DNA of 64,000 bases from the NCBI GenBank assembly GCA_964493425.1, contig CAZBMW010000001.1:62001-126000 (forward strand), given 5' to 3'. The notes below the pieces were generated by a model. It worked only from the letters and a program-made list of their open reading frames with translations. It was not told where the DNA came from and did not search any database. The position numbers and the translations under genes are program-made. This document shows positions 35,268 to 44,631 of this stretch, in pieces; positions within the stretch are counted from its first letter, which is position 1; every line of letters begins with the position of its first letter. The DNA comes from CAYLMG01 sp964493425. GTDB lineage: Bacteria > Planctomycetota > Phycisphaerae > Sedimentisphaerales > Anaerobacaceae.

Positions 35268-35463
35268 GTCTTCAGCAAAAATGAGACAATTAAGCCTCTA
35301 AATCAGGAGAAGATCTCAGCTTCGTTTCAGTGATTTTACTACTTTTTCCTTTCATGTATTGTTTTCTCAATTTGCCGCACACTGCTTCATTTTACAGCTT
35401 TGGGAAAATGCTCTAACTTCATAACCACAATTGAAATAGGAGCTTGTCATCTTTAGAGGGTAT

Positions 35464-35508
35464 CGGTCCATGACCCGGAACTCGGAGGTTCAAATCTTTC
35501 CCTGTTAT
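35464..35508 (+). repeat. degenerate copy of the 3' half of tRNA-Met (possible att remnant)
   Basis: The bases follow the tRNA-Met at 3440-3488 from the anticodon stem to the acceptor end: CGGTCCATGACCCGG, then CTCGGAGGTTCAAATC and a decayed acceptor end CCCTGTTAT. About three quarters of the bases agree, including the CAT anticodon and T-loop. The 5' half is missing, so it cannot work as a tRNA. A partial tRNA of this kind is what an integrated element leaves at its far end. Confidence 0.6.
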
Positions 35509-35516
35509 GTTGAAAT

Positions 35517-35550
35517 AAAAAAGACTTGCGATTCTTAGCAAGTCTTTTTT
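35517..35550. terminator. bidirectional Rho-independent terminator
   Basis: AAAAAAGACTTGC (35517-35529) pairs with GCAAGTCTTTTTT (35538-35550) around an 8-base loop. A- and T-runs on both sides let it stop transcription both from the histidine kinase and from araA, whose stops face each other. Confidence 0.9.
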
Positions 35551-35586
35551 ATTGTCGCTATATTTAAATTCGTTGTTTGGTTTTTA

Positions 35587-37095
35587 CTATAGTCCTTTCG
35601 CGAGGTGGTAATAAATCTCATTCCACCTTAGCTCTTTTTTGAATTCCGAAATCTTCGTATTTTTTCCGATTAGCACGTACTCCATACCTGCCATCTCGGC
35701 AAAGTCTTCCATATGCTCTGCGGTAACAGCCATGCTAAAGCCTGTATGATGTGCTCCGCCCGCCAGTATCCACGCAGCAGCTCCGACTTTCAGGTTCGGT
35801 TTCGGCACCCATACTACTCTGGCGACCGGCAGTTTCGGCAGCGCTTCATCGGGAGCAACGACGTCAACCTCATTGACAATCATCCTGAACCGGTTTCCCA
35901 AATCTATTACCGATGCATTTATGCCGGCTCCATTGGGGACGTTAAAGACCAGCCTTGCCGGGTCAGCCTTGCCGCCAATCGATAGCGGGTGGACCTCAAG
36001 CGAGCACTTGCCTTTTGCGATAGACTCGCACACCTCGAGCATATGAGCGCCGAGCACCTTCATATTTCTCGGCTCGAGATGATATGTGTAGTCCTCCATA
36101 AAGCTTGTGCCGCCGCCTTTAAGACCAGAAGCCATCACCTTCATTGCTCTTACCAGGGCAGCCGTCTTCCAGTCACCTTCCGCGCCGAATCCGTATCCGT
36201 CAGCCATTAGTCTTTGTACCGCCAGCCCCGGAAGCTGTTCCAGCCCGTAAAGATTCTCGAACGTCGTCGTAAAGGCCTTGAAGTCACCGGCTTTCAGAAA
36301 TGCTCTCATCCCCAGCTCGATTCTGGCTGCGTCGCGAAGTGACTGGCGCATCGGGCCGCCTGCCCTGGCACTTTTCTCCACCTTATATTTACCTTCGTAT
36401 TCCTTTATGAGCCTGTCGATTTGCCTGTTCGTTACCTTGTCAACGTATGCTGTAAGGTCACCTATACCGTAGCCGTTGACCGCGTATCCCATTCGAAGCT
36501 GCGCCTCGACCTTGTCACCTTCCGTGACTGCGACCTCTCGCATATTATCACCGAAGCGTGCTACTTTTGCACCCTGAGCATCGTACCAGGCGCAGGCCGC
36601 TCGTGTCCAGATTCCGATCTTTCCCAGCACGTCTTTGTCCTGCCAGTGGCCTACGACGACCTTTCTTTCTCTTCTCATTCTCGTACAGATAAAGCCGTAC
36701 TCTCTGCCGCCGTGTGCCGACTGGTTCAGGTTCATAAAGTCCATATCGATAGTTGACCAGGGGATGTCCCTGTTGAACTGGGTGTGCAGGTGCATAAAGG
36801 GTCTCTTCAGTGCTTTTAATCCTGCAATCCACATTTTCGCAGGCGAAAAAGTGTGCATCCAGGTAATCAGGCCGACGCAGTTCTTCGCCGTGTTTGCCTC
36901 CATACATAAATTATAGATTGCATCGGGAGTGGTGAGGACCGGTTTGAAGACGACCTTGACCGGGATTACCTCTGATTTGTTAAGTGCCTGAGCAATTTTT
37001 TTGGAATCCTGGTCGACCTGTCTTAATGTTTTTTCGCCGTATAAATGCTGGCTGCCCGTTACGAACCAGGCTTCGAGGTTTTTTAGGTTTATCAT
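35587..37095 (-). CDS. araA: L-arabinose isomerase
   Basis: A 502-residue enzyme, close to the 500 of E. coli AraA, interconverting L-arabinose and L-ribulose. Family motifs are AWFVTGSQHLYGEKTL at the N-terminus, GLITWMHTFSPAKMWI, FMNLNQSAHGGREYGFI, GFGAEGDWKTAALVRAM and FMEDYTYHLE (catalytic Glu), and LAGGAHHTGFS (metal-binding His). ATG 37095 is chosen because GGAGAA lies 7 bases upstream; earlier in-frame ATGs at 37110 and before have none. No araB or araD is nearby, so the gene is isolated. Confidence 0.96.
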   Translation of the reverse strand: MINLKNLEAWFVTGSQHLYGEKTLRQVDQDSKKIAQALNKSEVIPVKVVFKPVLTTPDAIYNLCMEANTAKNCVGLITWMHTFSPAKMWIAGLKALKRPFMHLHTQFNRDIPWSTIDMDFMNLNQSAHGGREYGFICTRMRRERKVVVGHWQDKDVLGKIGIWTRAACAWYDAQGAKVARFGDNMREVAVTEGDKVEAQLRMGYAVNGYGIGDLTAYVDKVTNRQIDRLIKEYEGKYKVEKSARAGGPMRQSLRDAARIELGMRAFLKAGDFKAFTTTFENLYGLEQLPGLAVQRLMADGYGFGAEGDWKTAALVRAMKVMASGLKGGGTSFMEDYTYHLEPRNMKVLGAHMLEVCESIAKGKCSLEVHPLSIGGKADPARLVFNVPNGAGINASVIDLGNRFRMIVNEVDVVAPDEALPKLPVARVVWVPKPNLKVGAAAWILAGGAHHTGFSMAVTAEHMEDFAEMAGMEYVLIGKNTKISEFKKELRWNEIYYHLAKGL

Positions 37096-37396
37096 AATTC
37101 GGTTCTCCATTAATATATTGAGTAATTCAGTTCCTGTAAATTTGCAGTAGCTTAACAAAAAGTCGCAAAATAATCAAGTGTTCAGTTTCGATTCAGCAAA
37201 ATTTAAAATGAGCTCTTTTTTTGTGTATTAACAAGGTTTTATTGCGGTTGCATTTATTTTTTAGAGCCTGGTCTGCTGCAAATTCTTTTCTGCTTAATCC
37301 TCGACAGGTTTCTTTGTAGTTTGTATTATATCTCAGTATTTTCGGGTGTCTCTTTTATAAGTTAAGTTATTGCTGTTTTTAAGAAGGAGCAAAAAA
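37096..37396. other. divergent promoter region between araA and the POT transporter
   Basis: About 300 AT-rich bases between divergent genes. It must hold both promoters. No operator or RNA structure is evident. Confidence 0.5.
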
Positions 37397-38791
37397 ATGG
37401 CAAAGTTCGAGTACAAAACCACTCCCACCCTCACGGAAAAGGCCCCGCCCGGCATCTGGCACATCTTAACGAACGAATGCGCCGAACGTTTCGCTTACTA
37501 TGGTTTTACGCTGATTCTTACGGAATTTATGATAAAGCATCTTGTTGGCGGTGTTATGTCGGAAGGCAACGCCATATCGTGGTATCACATCTTCAAGTTT
37601 GTAACTTATATATTACCCATCGTTGGAGCTGTTATTGCAGATTTATGGTTTGGCAAGTATAGAACGATTATATTCTTTTCGATTCTTTATTGTTTTGGCC
37701 TTTTGTTTATGACACTTGACCAGTCGAGGCTCGGTCTTTTTTCCGGTATGATATTTGTGGCGATTGGTTCGGGTTTTATTAAGCCCTGCGTCTCAGCCAA
37801 TGTCGGTGACCAGTTCGGTAAAACCAATAAGCATTTGATGGCTAGAGTTTATAACTGGTTCTATTTTTCTATTAATATAGGTGCTTTTATTGGCCCGTTT
37901 CTGACGCCCAAATTAATGAATAGTCCGAACTTCGGGCCGAAATGGGCTTTTGGGCTGGCCTTTATATGGATGGTTTTTGCTCTGATTGCGTTTTGGATGG
38001 GGCGTAAATCATATGTTCACGTGCCGCCTGCAGGCAAGAGCTTTGTCAGGGAAGCTTTTAGCGGCGAAGGCTTGGAGGCTGTGAGAAGAATTTCGATTTT
38101 ATTTGTTATTTTATCTGCCTTCTATTGTTTATATGAGTTGACGGGTTCGGCCTGGATTATTCAGGTTGAGAGTTTGAACAAACACTGGCTTGGTTACAAA
38201 TGGGAGTCGTCGCAGGTACCTTCTTTCAATGCCTTATTTGTACTGGTTCTTATCCCGATATTTACCTATGGAGTATATCCTGCCTTAAACAAGTTTTTCA
38301 AGCTCAATGCTTTGAGGAAGTTGGCTATAGGTATGTTCTTTTTGATTATTCCTTTTTTAATAATAGTTTGGCTTGAATATAGAATCAGGGCGGGCCAGAC
38401 ACCTTCGGTCGGCTGGCAGTTTCTTGCGAACTTTCTTTTAACTGCTGCGGAAATTCTCGTTTCTATTCCCTGTCTTGAGTTTGCATATACACAGGCTCCC
38501 AGGAAGATGAAATCATTTATAATGTCGTTGTATCTTGCAGCCTCTATCGGTCTGGGAAATTTGTTGACCTTTATAATCAATAGTTTGATAAAGGATAGAG
38601 AGTTTTTCCGGGGCCCGAACTATTACTGGACTTTTATTATTTTTATGTTTGTTGCATCTGTTATTTTTGCGATTTTTGCCGCGTTTTACAAGGGCAAAAC
38701 TTATACTCAGGATGAAGATGACAGTTCGGATAGTGACAGCCGGGATGGCGATTTGCATACGGATATGCAAACGGAAGCAGAGCTTGAATAG
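37397..38791 (+). CDS. POT/PTR2-family proton-dependent oligopeptide transporter
   Basis: A 464-residue membrane protein with about 12-14 helices. The POT signature ECAERFAYYG (ExxERFxYY) is at about 21-30 and binds protons in this family. SGFIKPCVSANVGDQF (about 130-145) is the second family motif, and NWFYFSINIGAFIGP follows. It imports di- and tripeptides with H+. GGAG precedes ATG 37397. The acidic C-terminal tail (DEDDSSDSDSRDGD) is cytoplasmic. The following genes are peptidases, so this starts a peptide-use locus. Confidence 0.92.
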   Translation: MAKFEYKTTPTLTEKAPPGIWHILTNECAERFAYYGFTLILTEFMIKHLVGGVMSEGNAISWYHIFKFVTYILPIVGAVIADLWFGKYRTIIFFSILYCFGLLFMTLDQSRLGLFSGMIFVAIGSGFIKPCVSANVGDQFGKTNKHLMARVYNWFYFSINIGAFIGPFLTPKLMNSPNFGPKWAFGLAFIWMVFALIAFWMGRKSYVHVPPAGKSFVREAFSGEGLEAVRRISILFVILSAFYCLYELTGSAWIIQVESLNKHWLGYKWESSQVPSFNALFVLVLIPIFTYGVYPALNKFFKLNALRKLAIGMFFLIIPFLIIVWLEYRIRAGQTPSVGWQFLANFLLTAAEILVSIPCLEFAYTQAPRKMKSFIMSLYLAASIGLGNLLTFIINSLIKDREFFRGPNYYWTFIIFMFVASVIFAIFAAFYKGKTYTQDEDDSSDSDSRDGDLHTDMQTEAELE

Positions 38792-38822
38792 AATTTATGG
38801 TTATAGATAAACGGAGTTAGTT

Positions 38823-40862
38823 ATGCGCAAGGCTTTATTATTGGTTTTTCTGCTTTGTGCAGGCTTCACTGCGGCTCAACCGACTGGTAATACTCACCCG
38901 TTTTCAGTGCACGATATGCTTGCGATGGATAGGGTCTCTGAGCCGAAGGTCTCGCCTAACGGAAAATTCATTGTCTTCACCCTGCGAAAGACCGACCTCG
39001 AAGCCAACCGAGGCAGAACAGACTTGTGGCTTGTCGGCACTGACGGCGATGGTCTTAGACAATTAACTACCGACCCGGAAAACGATTACAATCCCTGTTT
39101 CTCCGCGGACGGCAAATCGATTATTTTTATTTCTGAAAGGTCGGGCTCATCGCAAATCTGGCGGCTGCCCATTGACGGCGGCGAGGCCCGGCAGATAACC
39201 GATTTACCCCTCGATGTGGCAAATTTGGTCCTATCGCTTGACGGCGAGCGTATTGCTTTTACCGTTGAGGTTTTCCCGAGCCTTTCAATAGAGCAGACAA
39301 AACAAAAGCTTGACGAAAAAGAAAACGCGAAATCGAGCGGCATAATTTACGATAAGATTTTTACTCGTCACTGGGACACGTGGAAGGACGGCAGACGTTC
39401 GCATTTGTTTGTTATGCCTGCTGATGGCGGCGAGCCTGTCGATTTAATGCCTGCCTTCGATGCCGATACGCCTTCGAAACCTTTTGGCGGACCAGATGAG
39501 ATTACTTTTACACCTGATGGAAAACAGCTCATCTTTACCTGTCGTAACGTCGGCTCCGAAGAGCCTTGGTCAACTGATTTCGATTTGTACATTGTCCCTG
39601 TAGACGGCTCACAAGCACCGCAGTGCCTGACAGTTGTCAACGATGCCTGGGATACGGCTCCTTGTTTTTCACCTGACGGTAAAAATCTTGCGTATCTGGC
39701 GATGACACGTCCGGGCTATGAATCCGACCGGCTTAGAATTGTTATACGCCGCTGGCCCGACGGGTATGAGAAAATCCTTACTGTGAAGTGGGACAGAAGC
39801 GTCTCGCAGTTTTGTTGGTCTGCGGACAGCAAAACAATTTATGCAACCGCACAGAATCTCGGCCAGAAATCACTCTTTGCCGTCGATGTATCCGATGCAA
39901 AAGTTAAAACTATTATCGAAGAAGGTACGATTAGCTCACCTGCAGTAGCAAATGGCCGTATTATTTATTCAATGAACAACTTAAAAAGCCCTGCTGAGCT
40001 TTACTCTGTAAAAACGAACGGCAAAGACATTCAGCAGCTCACGAATATAAACGCCGAAAAAATCGCCGCCGCTCGAATGGGTAACTATGAGCAGTTTACA
40101 TTCAAGGGCTTTAACGATGAGGATGTTTATTGTTATGTGGTTAAGCCCGCTGATTTCGACCCTGACAATAAATACCCTGTTGCTTTTCTCATTCACGGCG
40201 GGCCTCAGGGCTCATTCGCAAATTGCTTTCATTACCGCTGGAATCCGCAGGCCTACGCGGGCGCAGGTTACGCCGTCGTTATGGTCGATTTTCACGGCTC
40301 AACCGGTTACGGCCAGTACTTCACCGACTCTATCAGGGGCGACTGGGGAGGCAAACCTCTTGATGATTTGAAAAAAGGCTTGGCTGCTGCGCTGCAGCGC
40401 TATCCTTGGATGGACGCCGACAGAGTCGGCGCGCTCGGCGCCTCGTTCGGCGGCTATATGATTAACTGGATAGCGGGCAACTGGCCAGATAGGTTCCGCT
40501 GTCTTGTCAATCACGATGGAAATATCGATGAGAGGATGGCTTATTACGATACTGAGGAGTTGTGGTTTCCGGAGTGGGACCATATCGGTACGCCCTGGGA
40601 AAATCCGAAAAGCTATGAAAAACACAATCCTGTTAATTATATCAAAAACTGGAAAACGCCGATGCTTGTCATTCACGGCGCCGAGGATTTCCGCGTTGCT
40701 GATACACAGGGTATAGGGACATTCAATGCCCTGCAGAGACTCGGCATCGAAAGTAAACTTTTGTATTTTCCCGATGAAAACCATTGGGTCTTAAAGCCGG
40801 CCAACTCAATCCTCTGGCACGAAACCGTCATAGATTGGTTGAACAGATTCCTGAAAGAATAA
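38823..40862 (+). CDS. S9-family prolyl oligopeptidase/acylaminoacyl peptidase, exported
   Basis: A 679-residue protein with a signal peptide (LLLVFLLCAGFTAAQ). Residues about 30-400 hold TolB/WD40-like beta-propeller repeats (VSPNGKFIVFTLR, FSADGKSIIFISER, FSPDGKNLAYLAM). The C-terminal alpha/beta hydrolase has nucleophile GASFGGYM (Ser 541), acid GAEDFRVAD and base DENHWV. It probably cuts short peptides in the periplasm. It lies 31 bases after the transporter gene in the same operon. Confidence 0.92.
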   Translation: MRKALLLVFLLCAGFTAAQPTGNTHPFSVHDMLAMDRVSEPKVSPNGKFIVFTLRKTDLEANRGRTDLWLVGTDGDGLRQLTTDPENDYNPCFSADGKSIIFISERSGSSQIWRLPIDGGEARQITDLPLDVANLVLSLDGERIAFTVEVFPSLSIEQTKQKLDEKENAKSSGIIYDKIFTRHWDTWKDGRRSHLFVMPADGGEPVDLMPAFDADTPSKPFGGPDEITFTPDGKQLIFTCRNVGSEEPWSTDFDLYIVPVDGSQAPQCLTVVNDAWDTAPCFSPDGKNLAYLAMTRPGYESDRLRIVIRRWPDGYEKILTVKWDRSVSQFCWSADSKTIYATAQNLGQKSLFAVDVSDAKVKTIIEEGTISSPAVANGRIIYSMNNLKSPAELYSVKTNGKDIQQLTNINAEKIAAARMGNYEQFTFKGFNDEDVYCYVVKPADFDPDNKYPVAFLIHGGPQGSFANCFHYRWNPQAYAGAGYAVVMVDFHGSTGYGQYFTDSIRGDWGGKPLDDLKKGLAAALQRYPWMDADRVGALGASFGGYMINWIAGNWPDRFRCLVNHDGNIDERMAYYDTEELWFPEWDHIGTPWENPKSYEKHNPVNYIKNWKTPMLVIHGAEDFRVADTQGIGTFNALQRLGIESKLLYFPDENHWVLKPANSILWHETVIDWLNRFLKE

Positions 40863-40894
40863 AATTGTCTTTATTTAAAAAGAAAGGAGCGGTT

Positions 40895-42298
40895 ATGAAA
40901 CGCATATCGGTATTTGTGTCAGTATTTATATTTTTTGCAACCTCTTTATTTACAACAGGTTACGCCGCTGACAGCTCGCTGTCGCCGGATTTGATTGAGC
41001 AAATCCGTTCATCTTTTCAGATGGACAGCCGTATCCGCGCGATGTGCAACTCGGTGACGAACAATAGTATCAACGAGCTTGCTCTTAACCGTGATATACT
41101 CAACGGCCACAACGAGGTATTCAATAACAAAGTCGAAACCAAAGGCATCACCAATCAGAAAAAGTCCGGCCGATGCTGGCTCTTTGCTGGTCTTAACGTC
41201 TTGCGTCCTATTGTCATCGAAAAATACAATCTCGAAGAGTTTGAATTCTCTCAGAATTATCTCACCTTCTGGGACAAGATGGAGAAGGCCAATACCTTTC
41301 TTGAGACAGTCATCGGGCTAAGAGACCGTGACCTTAGGGACCGCAAGTTGGATTTCTATCTGCAGACTCCTTTGCCTGACGGCGGCTATTGGGAAAATGT
41401 CGTCAACCTGATTGAAAAGTACGGCGTTGTGCCCAAAACCGTTATGTCCGAAACAAGCAGCTCGGAAGAGACAGCATTGATGAACAGGGTAATACAGCGC
41501 AAGTTAAGAGCCGATGCGGTCAAATTGCGGAAGGTGCATGAGGACGGAAAAGATATCGGGCAGATGCGAAAAGAAAAGCAGAAAATGCTTGCCGATATCT
41601 ATAAAATGCTTGTGATAAATCTTGGCCAACCTCCGGAACAATTTGATTGGCGCTACGAGGATGCCAACTCTGTTGTCAGTGAATTGAAGACATATACCCC
41701 GAAAAGTTTTTATGAAGAGTTCGTCGCTGTGGATTTGCGCGAATATGTTGATTTGTATAACGACTCTTCGAAAGACTACGGCAATCATTACGAAGTCGAG
41801 GGCACTAAAGACCTTTACGACGGTGAGAATGTCCACTTCGCAAACGTTGACATGCAAACCTTGAAGGACATCGCACTCAAAGCCCTGCTTGACGGCCAGC
41901 CGGTTTGGTTCGGCGCCGATGTCGGCAAGGACCAGGACAAAGAGCACGGCATAATGGCTGTCGGTATGTACGATTACGAATCAATCTTTGACGTCGATTT
42001 GAAAATGACAAAGGCTGAACGCTCCTTGTTCCGCGAAAGCACCGTAAATCACGCAATGGTCTTTACCGCCGTCGATATCAAAGACGATAAACCCGTAAAG
42101 TGGAAGGTCGAAAACAGCTGGGGCGACGAGAAGGGAAGCAAAGGTTACTGGACGCTTTATGATAGCTGGTTCGATGAAAATGTTTACTCCATCATTGTTA
42201 AGAAAAAGTATGTCCCCGAGGAGGTCTTGAAAATCTTCGAGAAAAAGCCGATTGTTCTGCCGCCCTGGGACCCCATCTGGTCTGACATCAGAAGGTAA
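40895..42298 (+). CDS. C1-family peptidase of the bleomycin hydrolase/PepC type, exported
   Basis: A 467-residue papain-fold aminopeptidase. A signal peptide (about 1-24) is followed by the catalytic Cys motif KSGRCWLFAGLNVL (Cys 94), the His motif VNHAMVFTAV and the Asn motif VENSWGDEKGSKGYW. The long inserted segments match PepC/bleomycin hydrolase, which trims peptides from the N-terminus. ATG 40895 with AAAGGAG is the clear start. In most bacteria PepC is cytoplasmic, so the signal peptide is notable. It follows the S9 gene. Confidence 0.9.
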   Translation: MKRISVFVSVFIFFATSLFTTGYAADSSLSPDLIEQIRSSFQMDSRIRAMCNSVTNNSINELALNRDILNGHNEVFNNKVETKGITNQKKSGRCWLFAGLNVLRPIVIEKYNLEEFEFSQNYLTFWDKMEKANTFLETVIGLRDRDLRDRKLDFYLQTPLPDGGYWENVVNLIEKYGVVPKTVMSETSSSEETALMNRVIQRKLRADAVKLRKVHEDGKDIGQMRKEKQKMLADIYKMLVINLGQPPEQFDWRYEDANSVVSELKTYTPKSFYEEFVAVDLREYVDLYNDSSKDYGNHYEVEGTKDLYDGENVHFANVDMQTLKDIALKALLDGQPVWFGADVGKDQDKEHGIMAVGMYDYESIFDVDLKMTKAERSLFRESTVNHAMVFTAVDIKDDKPVKWKVENSWGDEKGSKGYWTLYDSWFDENVYSIIVKKKYVPEEVLKIFEKKPIVLPPWDPIWSDIRR

Positions 42299-42324
42299 AT
42301 TGCAGTTGGCACTATTTTTGATAT

Positions 42325-44082
42325 ATGGATAAAAACCGAACTGAAGCCGTTATTCGCAAAGGCCCATACCCTGAGCTGACGCCCGCCGCCGTTCTGGTTG
42401 GCTACCTGCTTGGCATCTTAATTACAATCAGCATCAGCTATGCCTGTCTTATTCTGGGTTTTTCTATCGAGGGCTCGGAGCTCGCAGCCATTCTCGGCTT
42501 CGGAATCTTAAGAGGCATCCTTCGCAGAAGCAGCATCGTCGAAAATAATATCAACCAGACAATCGCCAGCGCCGTAAACGGAGCATCAGCAGGTATGATG
42601 TTCACCGTGCCGGCTTTATTCATACTCAACAAAACCGCCTTTAATCCCGTCCTGATGGTCTTTGCCTGCATTGCAGGCGGTGTCCTCGGTATTGCTTTTA
42701 TTATCCCGCTTCGAAAGCAGATGATTGACTATGAGCGGCTCACCTATCCCGGCGGCGTCGCCGTCGCTACAATCCTCAAGTCACCCGGCGCGGGCATTCG
42801 AAAAGCCCTGCTGCTTCTCGCAGGTTTAGCTGTAAGCGCCACCATCCACTTCGCAAGTCAGTATTTCAGTCAGATTAAAGGCATCTCCGCATTCGAGAAT
42901 TTCAATCTCGGCTCTCTCATAGGCCTGCCCGATTATATGAATGGTATTTGGTATGTCTCGCTTATGACCGTCGGCGTCGGTTACATCGCGGGCAAAGGAG
43001 GCGTTGCGTTTATCATCGGTGGTTTTGTCTGTTACTGGTTTCTCGCACCGATGCTTAACTTCACAGGCCTTTTGCCGTCACCGGAAAAATTGCAAACGCT
43101 TGAAGTTGCTATGCCGGAATATTTGCGTTACTTTCTTTTCCGCCCCGTCGGTATTGGTATGTTAATAGGAGGTGCCCTGACAGGCATTGTGCTTGCCTTG
43201 CCGCTTGTCGCAAGTGCCGTCGGCAGTATGCAAAGGGCAGCCAGGGTCAAAGCCGCTCACTCAGCCGACGAAATGCCCATCCGCATTTTATATATCGGAA
43301 TCATCGGTGCCGCTGTTCTGCTTTTCATTACTGCAATATTTTCTGTCCAGCAGATGGGGATTTTAAGGGGCTGCTGTATGGCACTGTTGGGTACCATCTG
43401 GATTTGGATTGCGGGTGTTGTTCTTTCGGAATGTATCGGCAGAACGAATTGGTCACCTTTGAGCGGTATGACCCTCATCGCAATAACGATACTGGTTGTT
43501 GTCGCAAAGGGACTCGGTGACACACCAGCCATAATCTCTTCAGTTATGGTTGGTGCCGCCGCCTGCGTTGCGATGGCGCAGGCGACCGATTTAATGATGG
43601 ATTTGAAGACCGGATATCTCGTCGGCGCATCACCTGTAAAGCAGCAGACCGGCCAATTCCTCGCCACTTGGCTCGGCCCTATTGTTGTAATTGCCCTTAT
43701 TTTCGTTCTCGATAAAGCTTACGGCCTCGGATCTGACAAGCTGCCCGCTCCGCAGGGAAGGGCGCTTGCTGGCGTAATCGAGAGCATTCTCGGCGGTGAT
43801 GTCCCCGTCAAAAAGTATATAGCCGGTGCAGGTTTGGGTGCATTGCTCAGTGCCAGCGGTATTGGCGGCCTGGGCATTCTCGTCGGCCTCGGTTTCTATC
43901 TGGGATTTAATGTCGTTCTGACCTACACCATTGGTACTATTTTAAGGCTTCTCACCGATTACAAATTCGGGAAAAGTTTTAGTGAAGAAGTCGGCATCCC
44001 TGTCGCCGCCGGCTTTATCGTCGGCGAGGCCCTTGTTGGTGTCGGCTTCGCCTTATTTTTTATTATTAAAAGTGCGGTTTAA
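42325..44082 (+). CDS. OPT-family oligopeptide transporter
   Basis: A 585-residue membrane protein with about 14-16 helices. Motifs of the OPT family are TPAAVLVGYLLGI at the start, FIIPLRKQMIDYERLTYPGG (the conserved loop), GLPDYMNGIWYVSLMTVGVG-like segments and DLMMDLKTGYLVGASP. OPT proteins import oligopeptides or metal chelates. It follows the C1 peptidase in the same operon, and a second member is encoded at 44632-46578 on the other strand. Confidence 0.92.
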   Translation: MDKNRTEAVIRKGPYPELTPAAVLVGYLLGILITISISYACLILGFSIEGSELAAILGFGILRGILRRSSIVENNINQTIASAVNGASAGMMFTVPALFILNKTAFNPVLMVFACIAGGVLGIAFIIPLRKQMIDYERLTYPGGVAVATILKSPGAGIRKALLLLAGLAVSATIHFASQYFSQIKGISAFENFNLGSLIGLPDYMNGIWYVSLMTVGVGYIAGKGGVAFIIGGFVCYWFLAPMLNFTGLLPSPEKLQTLEVAMPEYLRYFLFRPVGIGMLIGGALTGIVLALPLVASAVGSMQRAARVKAAHSADEMPIRILYIGIIGAAVLLFITAIFSVQQMGILRGCCMALLGTIWIWIAGVVLSECIGRTNWSPLSGMTLIAITILVVVAKGLGDTPAIISSVMVGAAACVAMAQATDLMMDLKTGYLVGASPVKQQTGQFLATWLGPIVVIALIFVLDKAYGLGSDKLPAPQGRALAGVIESILGGDVPVKKYIAGAGLGALLSASGIGGLGILVGLGFYLGFNVVLTYTIGTILRLLTDYKFGKSFSEEVGIPVAAGFIVGEALVGVGFALFFIIKSAV

Positions 44083-44091
44083 AAATTCGTT

Positions 44092-44628
44092 ATGAAGAAA
44101 ATAGGTTATTTTTTAATTGCGATAGGTTTTCTTGCTGCTGCATTTGTCTCTGTCTGCTCGCAGCGTGATGTAAGCTGGCTCTTTTTTTCATTAGCTTTGA
44201 CAGCAGGGGCTTTAGGCGTCTTTTTCGTTCGGTTTTCGCTGCATCGCAGCCGGCGCTCGACAGACAGAATCTCTTCCAGCCTTAATGATATTGAAAACGC
44301 AATCTCGAAGATAGTCGATAACATCACGAGTCTCAACGCTCAAAAACAATCCATTAATGTTTATGATGTGCGCAGCCGAATTGATGAGCTTTTCAGCTCT
44401 GATTTTGAAAGGTTCGTTGATGCACGCCAAAGCATAGCTCACAGGTACGGCCTGCAGAATTATGCCGACGTTATGAATCATTTTGCTGCTGGCCAGCGCT
44501 ACTTAAATCGCGTCTGGTCCGCCTCCGCCGATGGCTATATTGATGAGGTAGATACATATATCGAAAAGGCTGGCGAACAGTTCGCCCTTGCCCGGCAGAA
44601 AATATTAGATATCAAAAACCAGCCCTGA
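44092..44628 (+). CDS. hypothetical membrane protein with two N-terminal helices
   Basis: A 178-residue protein with two membrane helices (about 5-22 and 30-45) and a soluble, helical C-terminal part of about 125 residues (SSSLNDIENAISKIVDNI; YVDVRSRIDELFSS-like; YADVMNHFAAGQRYLNRV). It starts 10 bases after the OPT gene and converges with the second OPT gene. No family is recognised. It is probably cotranscribed with the transporter. Confidence 0.7.
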   Translation: MKKIGYFLIAIGFLAAAFVSVCSQRDVSWLFFSLALTAGALGVFFVRFSLHRSRRSTDRISSSLNDIENAISKIVDNITSLNAQKQSINVYDVRSRIDELFSSDFERFVDARQSIAHRYGLQNYADVMNHFAAGQRYLNRVWSASADGYIDEVDTYIEKAGEQFALARQKILDIKNQP

Positions 44629-44631
44629 ATT

